64,000 nt of DNA from Vibrio atypicus (lineage in GTDB: Bacteria > Pseudomonadota > Gammaproteobacteria > Enterobacterales > Vibrionaceae): NCBI RefSeq assembly GCF_009811315.1, contig NZ_BLID01000009.1:124001-188000 (forward strand), read 5' to 3'. Shown here piece by piece: positions 17,194-26,581 of the stretch. A program made the translations under genes and the position numbers. Numbering within the stretch: the stretch's first letter is position 1; the number at the start of each line of letters is the position of its first letter. A model generated the notes under the pieces. It ran no database searches. It was not told the origin of the DNA and saw only the letters and a program-made list of their open reading frames with translations.

Positions 17194-20049
17194 ATGAAAT
17201 TAGTAAAACGCTCCGATTCTGTGAGCAAAGAACAAAATCAATTGGGTATTTCACGCCGCGCATTCATGAAAAACAGCTCATTAGCAGCTGGTGGTGCGGT
17301 TGCGGGTGCTTGTTTGTTTACACCGGGAATGATCAAAAAAGCGGAAGCAAAAACGGTTGATCCTAGTGCGAAAACTGAAATGAAGCGCACCATCTGTTCA
17401 CACTGTTCTGTAGGTTGTGGTATCTACGCAGAAGTACAAAACGGTGTTTGGACAGGTCAAGAACCTGCATTTGACCACCCATTTAACGCTGGTGGACACT
17501 GTGCGAAAGGTGCTGCATTGCGTGAACATGGTCATGGTGAGCGTCGCCTGAAATACCCAATGAAGCTTGAAAACGGTAAGTGGAAAAAATTATCGTGGGA
17601 TCAAGCGATTGAGGAAATCGGTAATAAAACCCTAGAGATTCGTAAAGAATCTGGCCCAGACTCAGTGTACTGGCTAGGTAGTGCGAAACATAACAACGAG
17701 CAAGCGTACATGTTCCGTAAGATGGCGTCTCTTTGGGGCACCAACAACGTCGATCACCAAGCGCGTATCTGTCACTCAACAACTGTTGCCGGCGTAGCAA
17801 ATACCTGGGGCTACGGTGCGATGACTAACTCGTTCAATGATATGCACAACTGTAAGTCGATGCTATTCATTGGTTCAAACCCTGCAGAAGCGCACCCAGT
17901 TGCGATGCAGCACATCCTAATCGCAAAAGAGAAGAACAACTGTAAGATCGTTGTTGCGGATCCTCGTCGTACTCGTACAGCGGCTAAGTCAGATCACTAT
18001 GTTTCTCTTCGTCCGGGTTCAGACGTGGCGTTCATTTGGGGCGTTTTATGGCATGTATTTGCTAACAAATGGGAAGATAAAGAATTTATCCGCCAACGTG
18101 TTTTCGGCATGGATGAGATCCGTGAAGAGGTGGCTAAATGGAACCCAGCAGAAGTTGAGCGCGTAACTGGCGTAACAGAAGCGGAAGTATACCAAACGGC
18201 TAAACTGCTATCTGAAAACCGTCCTGGCTGTGTTGTTTGGTGTATGGGTGGTACTCAGCATACAACCGGCAACAACAACACTCGTGCTTACTGTATCCTT
18301 GAACTTGCTCTCGGTAATATGGGTAAGTCAGGTGGTGGTGCAAACATCTTCCGTGGCCACGATAACGTACAGGGCGCAACTGACCTTGGCGTTCTTTCGC
18401 ACACTCTTCCTGGTTACTACGGCCTATCTGACGGCGCGTGGAAGCACTGGTCTAAAGTTTGGGATCTTGACCACGAGTGGGTACAAAACCGCTTCGACCA
18501 AAATGAATACCGCGGTAAGAAACCAATGAACAACATGGGTATCCCTGTTTCTCGTTGGATTGATGGCGTGTTGGAAAACAAAGACAACATCGAACAGAAC
18601 GATAATATCCGCGCTATGTTCTACTGGGGTCACGCGGTTAACTCGCAGACTCGTGGCGTTGAGATGAAGAAGGCGATGCAAAAGCTGGATATGATGGTTA
18701 TCGTAGACCCTTACCCAACGGTTGCAGCAGTAATGAACGATCGCACTGACGGTGTTTACCTTCTACCTGCGACGACTCAATTTGAAACTTACGGTAGTGT
18801 TACTGCATCAAACCGTTCGATTCAATGGCGTGACCAAGTCGTTCAGCCTCTATTCGAATCTAAGCCTGACCACGAAATCATGTACCTTCTAACGAAGAAA
18901 CTTGGCTTTGCTGATCAGCTATTTAAAAACGTAAAAGTAGAAAACAACCAACCATTAATCGAAGACATTACTCGCGAATTTAACCGTGGTATGTGGACAA
19001 TTGGTTACACAGGTCAAAGCCCAGAGCGCTTAAAAGATCACCAACAAAACTGGCACACTTTCCACAAAACATCGTTGGAAGCTGAAGGCGGCCCAGCACA
19101 TGGTGAAACTTATGGTCTGCCTTGGCCATGTTGGGGAACACCAGAGATGAAACACCCAGGTACCCACATTCTTTACGATACATCTAAGCCTGTGGCTCAA
19201 GGTGGCGGTAACTTCCGTGCTCGTTTTGGTGTTGAATTTGAAGGCAAAAACCTACTTGCTGAAGACAGCTACTCAAAAGGCTGTGAGCTTGAAGATGGTT
19301 TCCCTGAATTCAATGACAAACTGCTGAAACATTTAGGTTGGTGGAATGATCTGACTGAAGCAGAAAAAGCAGCAGCGGAAGGTAAAAACTGGAAAACTGA
19401 CCTTTCAGGCGGTATCCAGCGCGTAGCGATTAAGCACGGTTGTATTCCTTACGGTAATGCGAAAGCTCGTGCAGTGGTTTGGACTTTCCCAGATCGCGTG
19501 CCTCTACACCGTGAGCCTTTATACACACCTCGCCGTGATTTGGTGGCAGATTACCCAACTTGGGATGATAGTGAATCTATCTACCGCTTGCCGACCATGT
19601 ACAAGTCTATCCAAGATCAAGACAAATCTGGCGAGTATCCAATCATTCTGACTTCTGGTCGTCTGGTTGAATACGAAGGTGGTGGTGAAGAAACTCGTTC
19701 GAACCCATGGCTAGCCGAGCTTCAACAAGAAATGTTCGTTGAAGTGAACCCTAAAGATGCGAACGATCTTGGCTTCAAGGACGGCGATATGGTTTGGGTT
19801 GAGGGTGCTGAGAAAGGCCGCATTCACGTGAAAGCAATGGTTACTCGCCGCGTGAAACCAGGTCTTGCATTTATCCCATTCCACTTCGGCGGTAAGTTCC
19901 AAGGTGAAGACCTACGAGCAAAATACCCAGAAGGTGCTGACCCATACGTAATTGGCGAATCTGCAAACATTGCAACGACATACGGTTATGACCCTGTCAC
20001 GCAGATGCAGGAAACCAAAGTCACCCTATGTAACATTCGCAAAGCGTAA
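17194..20049 (+). CDS. fdhA: Formate dehydrogenase catalytic alpha subunit, cysteine type
   Basis: 951 aa from the ATG at 17194 (TAGGAG 7 bp upstream; GTG at 17191 is possible). A Tat leader (SRRAFMKNSS) exports the folded enzyme to the periplasm. A [4Fe-4S] motif follows (CSHCSVGCGIYAE...GGHCAKG), then the MGD-binding core and the C-terminal dinucleotide-binding domain (MVWVEGAEKGRIHVKA). The metal ligand is Cys193, a TGT codon in ARICHSTTVAG, where selenoenzymes have UGA, so no selenocysteine is needed. It oxidises formate to CO2 and passes electrons to FdhB and FdhC. Nearby tungstate uptake makes tungsten as well as molybdenum plausible. Confidence 0.96.
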   Translation: MKLVKRSDSVSKEQNQLGISRRAFMKNSSLAAGGAVAGACLFTPGMIKKAEAKTVDPSAKTEMKRTICSHCSVGCGIYAEVQNGVWTGQEPAFDHPFNAGGHCAKGAALREHGHGERRLKYPMKLENGKWKKLSWDQAIEEIGNKTLEIRKESGPDSVYWLGSAKHNNEQAYMFRKMASLWGTNNVDHQARICHSTTVAGVANTWGYGAMTNSFNDMHNCKSMLFIGSNPAEAHPVAMQHILIAKEKNNCKIVVADPRRTRTAAKSDHYVSLRPGSDVAFIWGVLWHVFANKWEDKEFIRQRVFGMDEIREEVAKWNPAEVERVTGVTEAEVYQTAKLLSENRPGCVVWCMGGTQHTTGNNNTRAYCILELALGNMGKSGGGANIFRGHDNVQGATDLGVLSHTLPGYYGLSDGAWKHWSKVWDLDHEWVQNRFDQNEYRGKKPMNNMGIPVSRWIDGVLENKDNIEQNDNIRAMFYWGHAVNSQTRGVEMKKAMQKLDMMVIVDPYPTVAAVMNDRTDGVYLLPATTQFETYGSVTASNRSIQWRDQVVQPLFESKPDHEIMYLLTKKLGFADQLFKNVKVENNQPLIEDITREFNRGMWTIGYTGQSPERLKDHQQNWHTFHKTSLEAEGGPAHGETYGLPWPCWGTPEMKHPGTHILYDTSKPVAQGGGNFRARFGVEFEGKNLLAEDSYSKGCELEDGFPEFNDKLLKHLGWWNDLTEAEKAAAEGKNWKTDLSGGIQRVAIKHGCIPYGNAKARAVVWTFPDRVPLHREPLYTPRRDLVADYPTWDDSESIYRLPTMYKSIQDQDKSGEYPIILTSGRLVEYEGGGEETRSNPWLAELQQEMFVEVNPKDANDLGFKDGDMVWVEGAEKGRIHVKAMVTRRVKPGLAFIPFHFGGKFQGEDLRAKYPEGADPYVIGESANIATTYGYDPVTQMQETKVTLCNIRKA

Positions 20050-20060
20050 GGAGTCAACTG

Positions 20061-20669
20061 ATGGCTAGAATGAAATTCCTTTGTGACACCAAACGCTGTA
20101 TTGAATGTAACGGCTGTGTCACTGCATGTAAAAATGAAAACGATGATGCTCTAGAGTGGGGTATTCAACGTCGTCGCGTAGTCACCCTCAACGATGGTGA
20201 GCCGGGTGAAAACTCTATCTCTGTAGCTTGTATGCACTGTACAGATGCACCGTGTAAAGCGGTATGTCCTGCAGACTGTTTCGAGCATACCGAAGATGGC
20301 ATCGTACTACACAACAAAGATCTTTGTATCGGTTGTGGTTACTGTTTATTTGCATGCCCATTTGGTGCACCTCAGTTCCCTAAACAAGCATCGTTTGGTG
20401 AGCGCGGTAAAATGGACAAATGTACGTTCTGTGCAGGCGGCCCTGAAACAGAACCTGGTTCATTAGAAGAGCGCCAAAAATACGGTGCGAACCGTATTGC
20501 TGAAGGCAAACTTCCAATGTGTGCGTCACTTTGTTCAACGAAAGCGCTGATTGCCGGTGACGCAGAGAAAGTCTCTGATATCTTCCGTCAGCGTGTGGTT
20601 GAACGTGGTGCGAAAGGTGCTGGTTGGACAGACGGTAATGATCTGTCTTATGACGCAACGAAAAGCTAA
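20061..20669 (+). CDS. fdhB: Formate dehydrogenase iron-sulfur beta subunit
   Basis: 202 aa, no transmembrane anchor. Four cysteine motifs of the DmsB/HybA type: CIECNGCVTACKNE, CMHCTDAPCKAVCPADC, CIGCGYCLFACPFGAP and a fourth set (CTFC, MCASLCSTKAL), giving four [4Fe-4S] clusters. It carries electrons from FdhA to the cytochrome b subunit and would be exported bound to FdhA through the Tat system. It lies 11 bp after fdhA with a strong AAGGAG. Confidence 0.95.
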   Translation: MARMKFLCDTKRCIECNGCVTACKNENDDALEWGIQRRRVVTLNDGEPGENSISVACMHCTDAPCKAVCPADCFEHTEDGIVLHNKDLCIGCGYCLFACPFGAPQFPKQASFGERGKMDKCTFCAGGPETEPGSLEERQKYGANRIAEGKLPMCASLCSTKALIAGDAEKVSDIFRQRVVERGAKGAGWTDGNDLSYDATKS

Positions 20670-20683
20670 GAGCGGAGAGATTC

Positions 20684-21730
20684 ATGTTTTTAATATATAA
20701 ACGTGCATCTCTTGCGATGCTGTCTTTAATGGCAGCATTGCTTTTTGCTTTGTCGTTGCCTGCGCATGCTGAGCAAAAAGAGTCTGAAGTTGCACAACGT
20801 GAAATGACGCAATTGGCTGGTGCCGATTTTTGGCGTCAAGTTCGTCAAGGCGAAGAGGGCTACACGACGTCTCAGTTCCCAGAGCACGGAATGCTGATCA
20901 GTACTCCAGGTCAAACCTGGTACATATTGAAAGAAAAATGGATGTCTCCAGCGGGAGCTGTGGCAATTTTCGGTAGTATTGCTTTCGTGACCATGATGTA
21001 TATCGCCATCGGTCCACTGATGTTAAGTGCACCTCGCACAGGTAAGAAGATTAAACGCTGGTCTCGCCTAGATAGGGCGCTGCACTGGAGTATGGCGTTT
21101 ACATTCTTAACGCTAGCTTTTAGTGGCTTGATGCTCGTTTATGGTAAACACTTTTTGAAGCCGTATATCCCATCCGATTTATGGGGCTTCATCATTATGT
21201 TGGCGAAGCAATACCACAACTACATTGGCCCGATCTTCTTCGTATTATTGATGTGCGTACTTGTTAAGTGGTGGCGCAAATCAATCTTCAAGAAGGTGGA
21301 TATTGGTTGGTTTATGAAACTTGGCGGTATGGTCGGTAAGCACAAAGGCTCACACCCTTCTGCAGAGTTTTCTAACGCCGGTGAGAAAGCACTTTTCTGG
21401 TTGTTGATTGTCGTCGGTATTGTGGTTGCACTAAGTGGCCTTGTTCTTGACTTCCCAATCTTCGGCCAGACCCGCCGCGATATGGAGTTGTCTAACCTTG
21501 TTCATATGTTAGCGGCACTGATCCTTATCTGTGGTTTTGTGTTCCATATCTATATCGGTCTATTTGGTATGGAAGGCGCCCTTGAAGGCATGGTGACCGG
21601 TGAAGTCGATGAGACTTGGGCGAAAGAACACCATGACATTTGGTATCAGGAAATGATGGAGAAGGAGCGCCAAGAAAAGCTGGCTGCTTCTGGTGAGGAT
21701 AAAGGAGCGAACACAAATGAAAAAGCCTAA
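20684..21730 (+). CDS. fdhC: Formate dehydrogenase cytochrome b gamma subunit
   Basis: 348 aa. An N-terminal signal sequence ends near residue 29 (LPAHA), then a periplasmic stretch and about five membrane helices. Histidines fit for heme b ligation occur in DRALHWSMAF, QYHNYIGPIFF, NLVHMLAALI and FVFHIYIGLFG. The subunit anchors FdhAB to the inner membrane and hands electrons to quinone. The C-terminal tail is charged and overlaps the next gene by 14 bp. Confidence 0.94.
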   Translation: MFLIYKRASLAMLSLMAALLFALSLPAHAEQKESEVAQREMTQLAGADFWRQVRQGEEGYTTSQFPEHGMLISTPGQTWYILKEKWMSPAGAVAIFGSIAFVTMMYIAIGPLMLSAPRTGKKIKRWSRLDRALHWSMAFTFLTLAFSGLMLVYGKHFLKPYIPSDLWGFIIMLAKQYHNYIGPIFFVLLMCVLVKWWRKSIFKKVDIGWFMKLGGMVGKHKGSHPSAEFSNAGEKALFWLLIVVGIVVALSGLVLDFPIFGQTRRDMELSNLVHMLAALILICGFVFHIYIGLFGMEGALEGMVTGEVDETWAKEHHDIWYQEMMEKERQEKLAASGEDKGANTNEKA

Positions 21731-22133
21731 CAATGGTATTTGGGTCGCATACATCCTTAGTTGCTTCACTCCGTTTACTTGCTTAATCTCAGGTGTACTG
21801 GCAATCATCTATGCAGGATATCGCTTAGATAAAGGGGAAGATGGCGAGATCGTCGATTCACACTACTATGGTTTGATTCGTACTTTCTTTCTAAATCTGA
21901 CCTTCTTTGTGGTTTTGATCATCACAGTGGCCACTGCAAATGGCGTGTTAATTGGGGTGAATGACTACTGGTACAACAGTCATATTATTGATGAGATTGC
22001 TTACTACATACCTTATGTGGGCATGTTGTTTGGCTTAGCCGCAATTCTATTATGGTTTGTTCGTATGTATCAAGGAATGCAAAAGCTCAAAGCCAATGAG
22101 CGATTCAGTATGACTAAAGGTCCAAACCTATAA
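21717..22133 (+). CDS. Small membrane protein at end of fdh operon
   Basis: 138 aa from the ATG at 21717, with AAAGGAG at 21701; an upstream start at 21693 lacks such a site. Three hydrophobic helices are evident (about 8-30, 50-75, 98-120), and the N-terminus contains GIWVAYILSCFTPFTCLISGVLAIIYAGY. I do not recognise a function; the layout recalls small DUF4870-like proteins. Overlap with fdhC and a terminator right after indicate it is the last gene of the operon. Confidence 0.7.
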   Translation: MKKPNNGIWVAYILSCFTPFTCLISGVLAIIYAGYRLDKGEDGEIVDSHYYGLIRTFFLNLTFFVVLIITVATANGVLIGVNDYWYNSHIIDEIAYYIPYVGMLFGLAAILLWFVRMYQGMQKLKANERFSMTKGPNL

Positions 22134-22138
22134 ACTAA

Positions 22139-22163
22139 TGAGCCCTGCAATGCAGGGCTTTTT
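22139..22163 (+). terminator. Terminator of the fdh operon
   Basis: GAGCCCTGC / GCAGGGCTT stem of at least 7 G/C-rich pairs with a short AAT loop, followed by T5. Confidence 0.9.
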
Positions 22164-22181
22164 ATCAACCATAAAGGAAGC

Positions 22182-22196
22182 GCATTATATTGGTGC
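22182..22196. promoter_or_regulatory. Possible NtrC site upstream of amtB
   Basis: GCAT-N7-GTGC, 7 of 8 matches to the GCAC-N7-GTGC core of NtrC sites, about 130 bp upstream of the amtB -24 box. A GTGCA/TGCAC inverted pair lies at 22212-22227. Confidence 0.35.
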
Positions 22197-22322
22197 GATT
22201 TCACCACCATAGTGCATTTTTATGCACCAAACTATCCATTCACTCCAGTAAATCATTGCGTAATTCTTATTTAAATTACTAAATATCAGCCACTTACACC
22301 TATTATATAAATCTATTATCAA

Positions 22323-22338
22323 TTGGCACAAAGCTTGC
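22323..22338 (+). promoter_or_regulatory. Sigma54 promoter of amtB
   Basis: TTGGCAC-N5-TTGC, a full consensus -24/-12 element with GG and GC 10 bp apart. It lies about 90 bp before the ATG at 22428 and fits nitrogen control by NtrC. Confidence 0.88.
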
Positions 22339-22427
22339 GATTAATCTGCCTCAACAATCTATTCACCAAGATGGTGACATAATAAGTTCAACGCACAGAC
22401 GTTGGGCAAAAGACATGGAGACAGACA

Positions 22428-23648
22428 ATGAGCGTCGACGCAAGTCAGGTACATGGAGCAGTACAAACCCTGACCCAAAGTTCCGATACACTTTTTCTAT
22501 TACTGGGTGCCATTATGGTGTTTTTAATGCACGCAGGATTTGCTTTTTTAGAAGTAGGGACTGTACGCCATAAAAACCAAGTGAATGCTTTGGTAAAGAT
22601 TCTCGCAGACTTTGGTATTTCAGCTATTGCTTACTTTTTTATTGGCTATTGGGTCGCCTATGGGGCGAATTTCTTTGCAGATGCAGAAACTCTATCGCAA
22701 GGAAATGGCTATGAACTGGTTAAATTCTTCTTCTTACTGACATTTGCAGCAGCGATTCCTGCGATTGTTTCCGGCGGTATAGCAGAAAGGGCTCGTTTTT
22801 ATCCAGTGCTCATCGCGACGTTCTTTACGGTTGGACTCGTTTACCCAATCTTTGAAGGTATGATTTGGAATGGCAATTTTGGCGTTCAAGCTTGGTTTGA
22901 AACGCAATTTGGTTATGGGTTTCATGACTTTGCTGGATCTGTTGTGGTTCACGGCGTAGGCGGTTGGATTGCTTTGGTTGCAGTGCTCTTTCTGGGTATG
23001 CGCAAAGGTCGGGTACGTGCCGGTAAACACACCAACTTTGCACCTTCAAACATTCCTTTCTTGGCGCTAGGTGCGTGGATTCTTTGTGTCGGCTGGTTTG
23101 GATTTAATGTTATGTCAGCGCAAACCCTAAATGGTATTAGCGGTCTTGTTGCGATGAACTCATTGATGGCAATGGTTGGCGGTATCATCGCTGCGCTTAT
23201 CGCAGGCAAGAATGACCCTGGCTTTATCCATAATGGGCCGTTAGCGGGTCTTGTTGCCATTTGTGCCGGTTCTGACCTCATGCATCCAATTGGTGCATTG
23301 ATTACGGGTAGCATTGCTGGCGCACTATTTGTTTACCTGTTTACTTATCTGCAAAACAAAACCAAGATTGACGATGTATTGGGCGTATGGCCATTACACG
23401 GCGTATGTGGCGCTTGGGGTGGTGTTGCTGCGGGTATATTTGGTCAAACGGCGCTTGGTGGTTTAGGTGGCGTAAGCTTCACTGTTCAACTCCTAGGCAC
23501 TGTACTGGGTATAGCCGTTGCTTTGGCAGGAGCTCTTATCGTTTACGGTGTGATCAATCAGCTAACTGGGCTGAGAATGTCTGAAGAAGATGAGTTTAAT
23601 GGCGCTGACTTAGCTATTCATAAAATATCTTCAACAAGTGATGACTAA
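22428..23648 (+). CDS. amtB: Ammonium transporter AmtB
   Basis: 406 aa, 11 predicted membrane helices, Amt/Mep/Rh family. Recognisable segments are FLEVGTVRHKNQVN, FEGMIWN, DFAGSVVVHGVGG (with the first pore His) and HPIGALITGSIAG / LGVWPLHGVCGAWGG (second pore His). It moves ammonium into the cell. There is no glnK gene in front of it, unlike the enteric glnK-amtB operon, but it has its own strong sigma54 promoter. A hairpin at 23669-23692 follows the gene. Confidence 0.95.
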   Translation: MSVDASQVHGAVQTLTQSSDTLFLLLGAIMVFLMHAGFAFLEVGTVRHKNQVNALVKILADFGISAIAYFFIGYWVAYGANFFADAETLSQGNGYELVKFFFLLTFAAAIPAIVSGGIAERARFYPVLIATFFTVGLVYPIFEGMIWNGNFGVQAWFETQFGYGFHDFAGSVVVHGVGGWIALVAVLFLGMRKGRVRAGKHTNFAPSNIPFLALGAWILCVGWFGFNVMSAQTLNGISGLVAMNSLMAMVGGIIAALIAGKNDPGFIHNGPLAGLVAICAGSDLMHPIGALITGSIAGALFVYLFTYLQNKTKIDDVLGVWPLHGVCGAWGGVAAGIFGQTALGGLGGVSFTVQLLGTVLGIAVALAGALIVYGVINQLTGLRMSEEDEFNGADLAIHKISSTSDD

Positions 23649-23668
23649 TCATTATCAACAACAATAGC

Positions 23669-23692
23669 AAAGGGTGGCACTGGCTGCCCTTT
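23669..23692 (+). terminator. Probable terminator after amtB
   Basis: AAAGGG...GGC / GCT-GCCCTTT stem with an ACTG loop; only a short T stretch follows. Confidence 0.5.
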
Positions 23693-23818
23693 GTGGTTTC
23701 TCATCACAATCCTGTCGATAAATAGGCCATTTTTCGACTATGGTCTAATCCCCATTGCTTCTGATGTTATTTCCTAAATGCTAAGCTACAGACAAAGAAA
23801 CCGAATAAGGATGTGGGT

Positions 23819-24556
23819 ATGAAATTTCCGTATCGCAATGTCGTCATATTAACAGGTGCTGGCATTTCAGCAGAATCAGGCATTCAAACATTTAGAGCTC
23901 AAGATGGCCTATGGGAAGATCATAAGATTGAAGATGTTGCCACGCCGGAAGGGTTCGATCGCGATCCTGATTTGGTACAAGATTTCTATAATCAACGTCG
24001 TCTCAAACTCCAAGACCCTAAGATTCACCCAAATGCAGCTCACACCGCTTTAGGGCGATTAGAACAAGAGCTGGAAGGGTCAGTGACTATCATTACGCAA
24101 AACATCGATAACTTGCATGAGCGAGGTGGCAGTAGCAATGTAATCCATATGCATGGTGAACTACTAAAATCACGCTGCAGTGAATCGAATCAAGTCATTG
24201 AAGAGTTAGGTGAGATTAAAACGGGTGATCTGTGCCATTGCTGTCAAATTCCATCTCAGATGCGGCCACATGTTGTTTGGTTTGGTGAAATGCCATTAAG
24301 AATGGGCGAGATATATCAATCATTGGAGGAGGCCGATTTGTTTATCTCAATTGGTACCTCTGGCGTTGTTTATCCTGCTGCAGGCTTTGTTCATGACGCG
24401 AAAATGCATGGCGCTCATACAATAGAAATCAATCTTGAGCCGAGTGCAATAGAGAGTGAATTTGAAGAAAAGCGCTATGGCAAAGCAAGTATCGAAGTGC
24501 CAAGATTAGTAGAAGAGGTTCTTGCGCTCCAAGAGCCCAAAGTAAAACAAGCCTAA
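23819..24556 (+). CDS. cobB: NAD-dependent protein deacylase CobB (sirtuin)
   Basis: 245 aa from the ATG at 23819 (AAGG upstream; GTG at 23813 is an alternative). Rossmann-fold NAD motif GAGISAESGI; FYNQRR contains the Tyr/Arg pair that marks desuccinylase-competent sirtuins; QNIDNLHERGG; catalytic His in IHMHGELLKSRC. The zinc region (C...CHCC) has the same arrangement as I recall for E. coli CobB. It removes acetyl and succinyl groups from lysines, for example on acetyl-CoA synthetase. Monocistronic. Confidence 0.95.
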   Translation: MKFPYRNVVILTGAGISAESGIQTFRAQDGLWEDHKIEDVATPEGFDRDPDLVQDFYNQRRLKLQDPKIHPNAAHTALGRLEQELEGSVTIITQNIDNLHERGGSSNVIHMHGELLKSRCSESNQVIEELGEIKTGDLCHCCQIPSQMRPHVVWFGEMPLRMGEIYQSLEEADLFISIGTSGVVYPAAGFVHDAKMHGAHTIEINLEPSAIESEFEEKRYGKASIEVPRLVEEVLALQEPKVKQA

Positions 24557-24575
24557 AAATTCACCTCAACATTCA

Positions 24576-24606
24576 ATGCTCAGCGCTTATCACGCTGGGC
24601 ATTTTT
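24576..24606 (+). terminator. Terminator of cobB
   Basis: ATGCTCAGCG / CGCTGGGCAT stem (one G-U) with loop CTTATCA and T5. It overlaps the 3' end of the convergent diguanylate cyclase gene. Confidence 0.8.
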
Positions 24607-25356
24607 CATTTTATACATCGCTTGATCAGTTTTTACTAACGCTTCTCTAAATTGTTGCTTTGTTGTCGATTCAATACCGTAACTAAATTCAATGGTTTGA
24701 TCTTTTAATTGGCGCTTTACTCTATCAACAAACTGTTGACCAGTGGTCAAAGTCGCTATAACCAAGAATTCATCTCCACCAATTCTAAATGCTTGTTCAC
24801 CGGAGGAAACTGACTCTGAAAGTGCATGAGCAAAACGAATTATCATCACATCACCCATGGCGTGACCTTGAGTGTCATTCACTAACTTAAGTCCATCGAG
24901 ATCGAAATAGATTAAATCAAATTCCGCAAGGGAAATAGAATCCAGCTTTGTCCGGTTGTGCAAACCTGTCAGCTCGTCAATCGTTGCACTTTCTTGAATT
25001 GATTTAATCAGTTGGGTAATACCGAAAGCGAGAAATAGGAAAGACAACTGCAAGAGACCATCTTCCATCAAAGAATCAATGAGAGGGTAATGAGAAGCGA
25101 GCGCATTAAAATAGTCTATCTCTGTCGTGACTTCATAAAAGCTATTAATAACTAAACAATTGATCCCGTAGCGGATAAAAGGGTGGGATTTAATTGCACG
25201 TAACGAGACATAAGCGAGATACAGGACGAGGATAAGAGTATTTGTTTCAAAAAACAGATCGTAGCGAGAATCAACAGGGAAATAGAGGCTAATGGTGAAC
25301 AGTAAACTGTGGGCACCAATAAAGAGTGATATAAAACATAGCGAGATTCTGTACAT
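24580..25356 (-). CDS. Membrane GGDEF diguanylate cyclase
   Basis: 258 aa. Several hydrophobic helices fill the first 120 residues, then a compact GGDEF domain: DELTGLHNRTKLD, FDLIYFDLDGLKLVND and the intact active site RIGGDEF near residue 190. It should make cyclic-di-GMP from GTP. No clear RxxD product-inhibition site stands five residues before GGDEF. The small size and membrane part suggest an input sensed in the membrane. It sits next to the polyamine importer, and polyamines affect c-di-GMP and biofilm in Vibrio, but a direct link is inference. Confidence 0.88.
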   Translation of the reverse strand: MYRISLCFISLFIGAHSLLFTISLYFPVDSRYDLFFETNTLILVLYLAYVSLRAIKSHPFIRYGINCLVINSFYEVTTEIDYFNALASHYPLIDSLMEDGLLQLSFLFLAFGITQLIKSIQESATIDELTGLHNRTKLDSISLAEFDLIYFDLDGLKLVNDTQGHAMGDVMIIRFAHALSESVSSGEQAFRIGGDEFLVIATLTTGQQFVDRVKRQLKDQTIEFSYGIESTTKQQFREALVKTDQAMYKMKNAQRDKR

Positions 25357-25368
25357 AGTCGCCTAAAA

Positions 25369-25394
25369 AATAAAGCGGCGAATGCCGCTTTATT
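25369..25394. terminator. Terminator after the second potD
   Basis: AATAAAGCGGC / GCCGCTTTATT with loop GAAT. It is the end of the pot region on the minus strand. Confidence 0.8.
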
Positions 25395-25412
25395 AAGTGT
25401 AATCGAAAATGA

Positions 25413-26450
25413 TTAGTTATCTACTTTAAGCTTTTGGAAATACTCGTCATATAAGACGCTAGCTTCACCCACTTCATCTTGCCAAGTACCGCTATCCATT
25501 ACTTCTTGAGGAGGGAAAATGCTAGTATCGTTAGCAAACTCTTTAGGTAGTAAGTCATGAGCGGTTGCCACAGGTGTCGGGTAACCAATCTCTAGTGCAA
25601 TTTTCGCTGCGTTTTCTGGACGAAGCAGGAAGTCAATCATCTTGTGTGCAGCATCAACGTTTTTCGCTTCTGCTGGGATTGCTAAGCTATCCATCCAGAA
25701 AATCGTGCCTTTCTCTGGCCAGATAATATCAATGGAAGCACCTTCTTGACGAGCCATGTAAGCGCTACCGTTCCAAAGCATACCCAGTGATACTTCACCT
25801 GCTAGGTAAGGGTTAGCAGGGAAGTCAGAGTTAAACACTAATACATTTGGCATTAGTTTCTTAAGCTCTTCATAAGCTGCTTTGATCTCATCTGGATCTG
25901 TGGTATTTGGTGAATAACCTAATTTAGTTAATGCGATATGGAACACTTCGCGAGAATCGTCCATTAGCATTAATTGGCCTTCCCACTTGCTGTCCCAGAA
26001 ATCATCCCACTTAGTGGCAGAAGAACTGTCCAGCATATCAGAATTGATACCAATACCCGTTGCGCCCCAAATATAAGGGATAGAATAATTGTTGTTTGGA
26101 TCGAACGGTTTATTTAGGAAGTTTGTATCAAGATCAGCAAAGTGAGTCAGCTTCTCTTTATCGATTTTCTGAAGCATACCTTCTTTACGCATTTTCGATA
26201 CAAAGTAAGTAGACGGTACTACTAGATCGTAACCAGAACCTTGAGTCTTAAGCTTTGCATACATGCTTTCGTTAGACTCGTAAGTTGAATAGATAACTTT
26301 GATTCCAGTTTCTTTTGTAAAGTCTTCAAGAACTTCACTTGGAATGTATTCAGACCAATTGTAGAAGTAGAGTTCTTGATCAGCAGCCATTGCAGGAGAA
26401 GCGATCAACGTCGCTGCGCACAGTGCGCTTGCATAGAATTTACTTTTCAT
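25413..26450 (-). CDS. potD: Spermidine/putrescine-binding protein PotD (promoter-distal copy)
   Basis: 345 aa from the ATG at 26450, where a normal signal peptide begins (MKSKFYASALCAATLIA...AMA); the frame upstream is just leader. Family features: YFYNWSEYIPSEVL, GYDLVVPSTYFV, MLMDDSREVFHIAL, and the C-terminal FLLRPENAAKIALEIGYPTP. It captures polyamines for PotABC. It is a tandem paralogue of the gene just upstream. By order it matches PotD1 of V. cholerae, which I recall as the main spermidine importer subunit. A strong hairpin separates the two copies, so it probably has its own promoter. Confidence 0.93.
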   Translation of the reverse strand: MKSKFYASALCAATLIASPAMAADQELYFYNWSEYIPSEVLEDFTKETGIKVIYSTYESNESMYAKLKTQGSGYDLVVPSTYFVSKMRKEGMLQKIDKEKLTHFADLDTNFLNKPFDPNNNYSIPYIWGATGIGINSDMLDSSSATKWDDFWDSKWEGQLMLMDDSREVFHIALTKLGYSPNTTDPDEIKAAYEELKKLMPNVLVFNSDFPANPYLAGEVSLGMLWNGSAYMARQEGASIDIIWPEKGTIFWMDSLAIPAEAKNVDAAHKMIDFLLRPENAAKIALEIGYPTPVATAHDLLPKEFANDTSIFPPQEVMDSGTWQDEVGEASVLYDEYFQKLKVDN

Positions 26451-26581
26451 TATTTTTCCGTTTTTGATGTGCTTAAGCAGCATAAGACCATTCCAAGTCA
26501 TATACTCTGATTAAGCCGTGAGTTTATTTGCTTGTCAGCGAAAACAAGCGAGTCAAAGGTAAATTATATCAGCCAATTACG

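Noticed and set aside
17770..17772. Selenocysteine codon in fdhA
   Set aside because: The codon is TGT (Cys), not TGA, so no recoding is needed.
19988..20000. Possible matS (ATGACCCTGTCAC) in fdhA
   Set aside because: Two mismatches to the consensus; within chance expectation.
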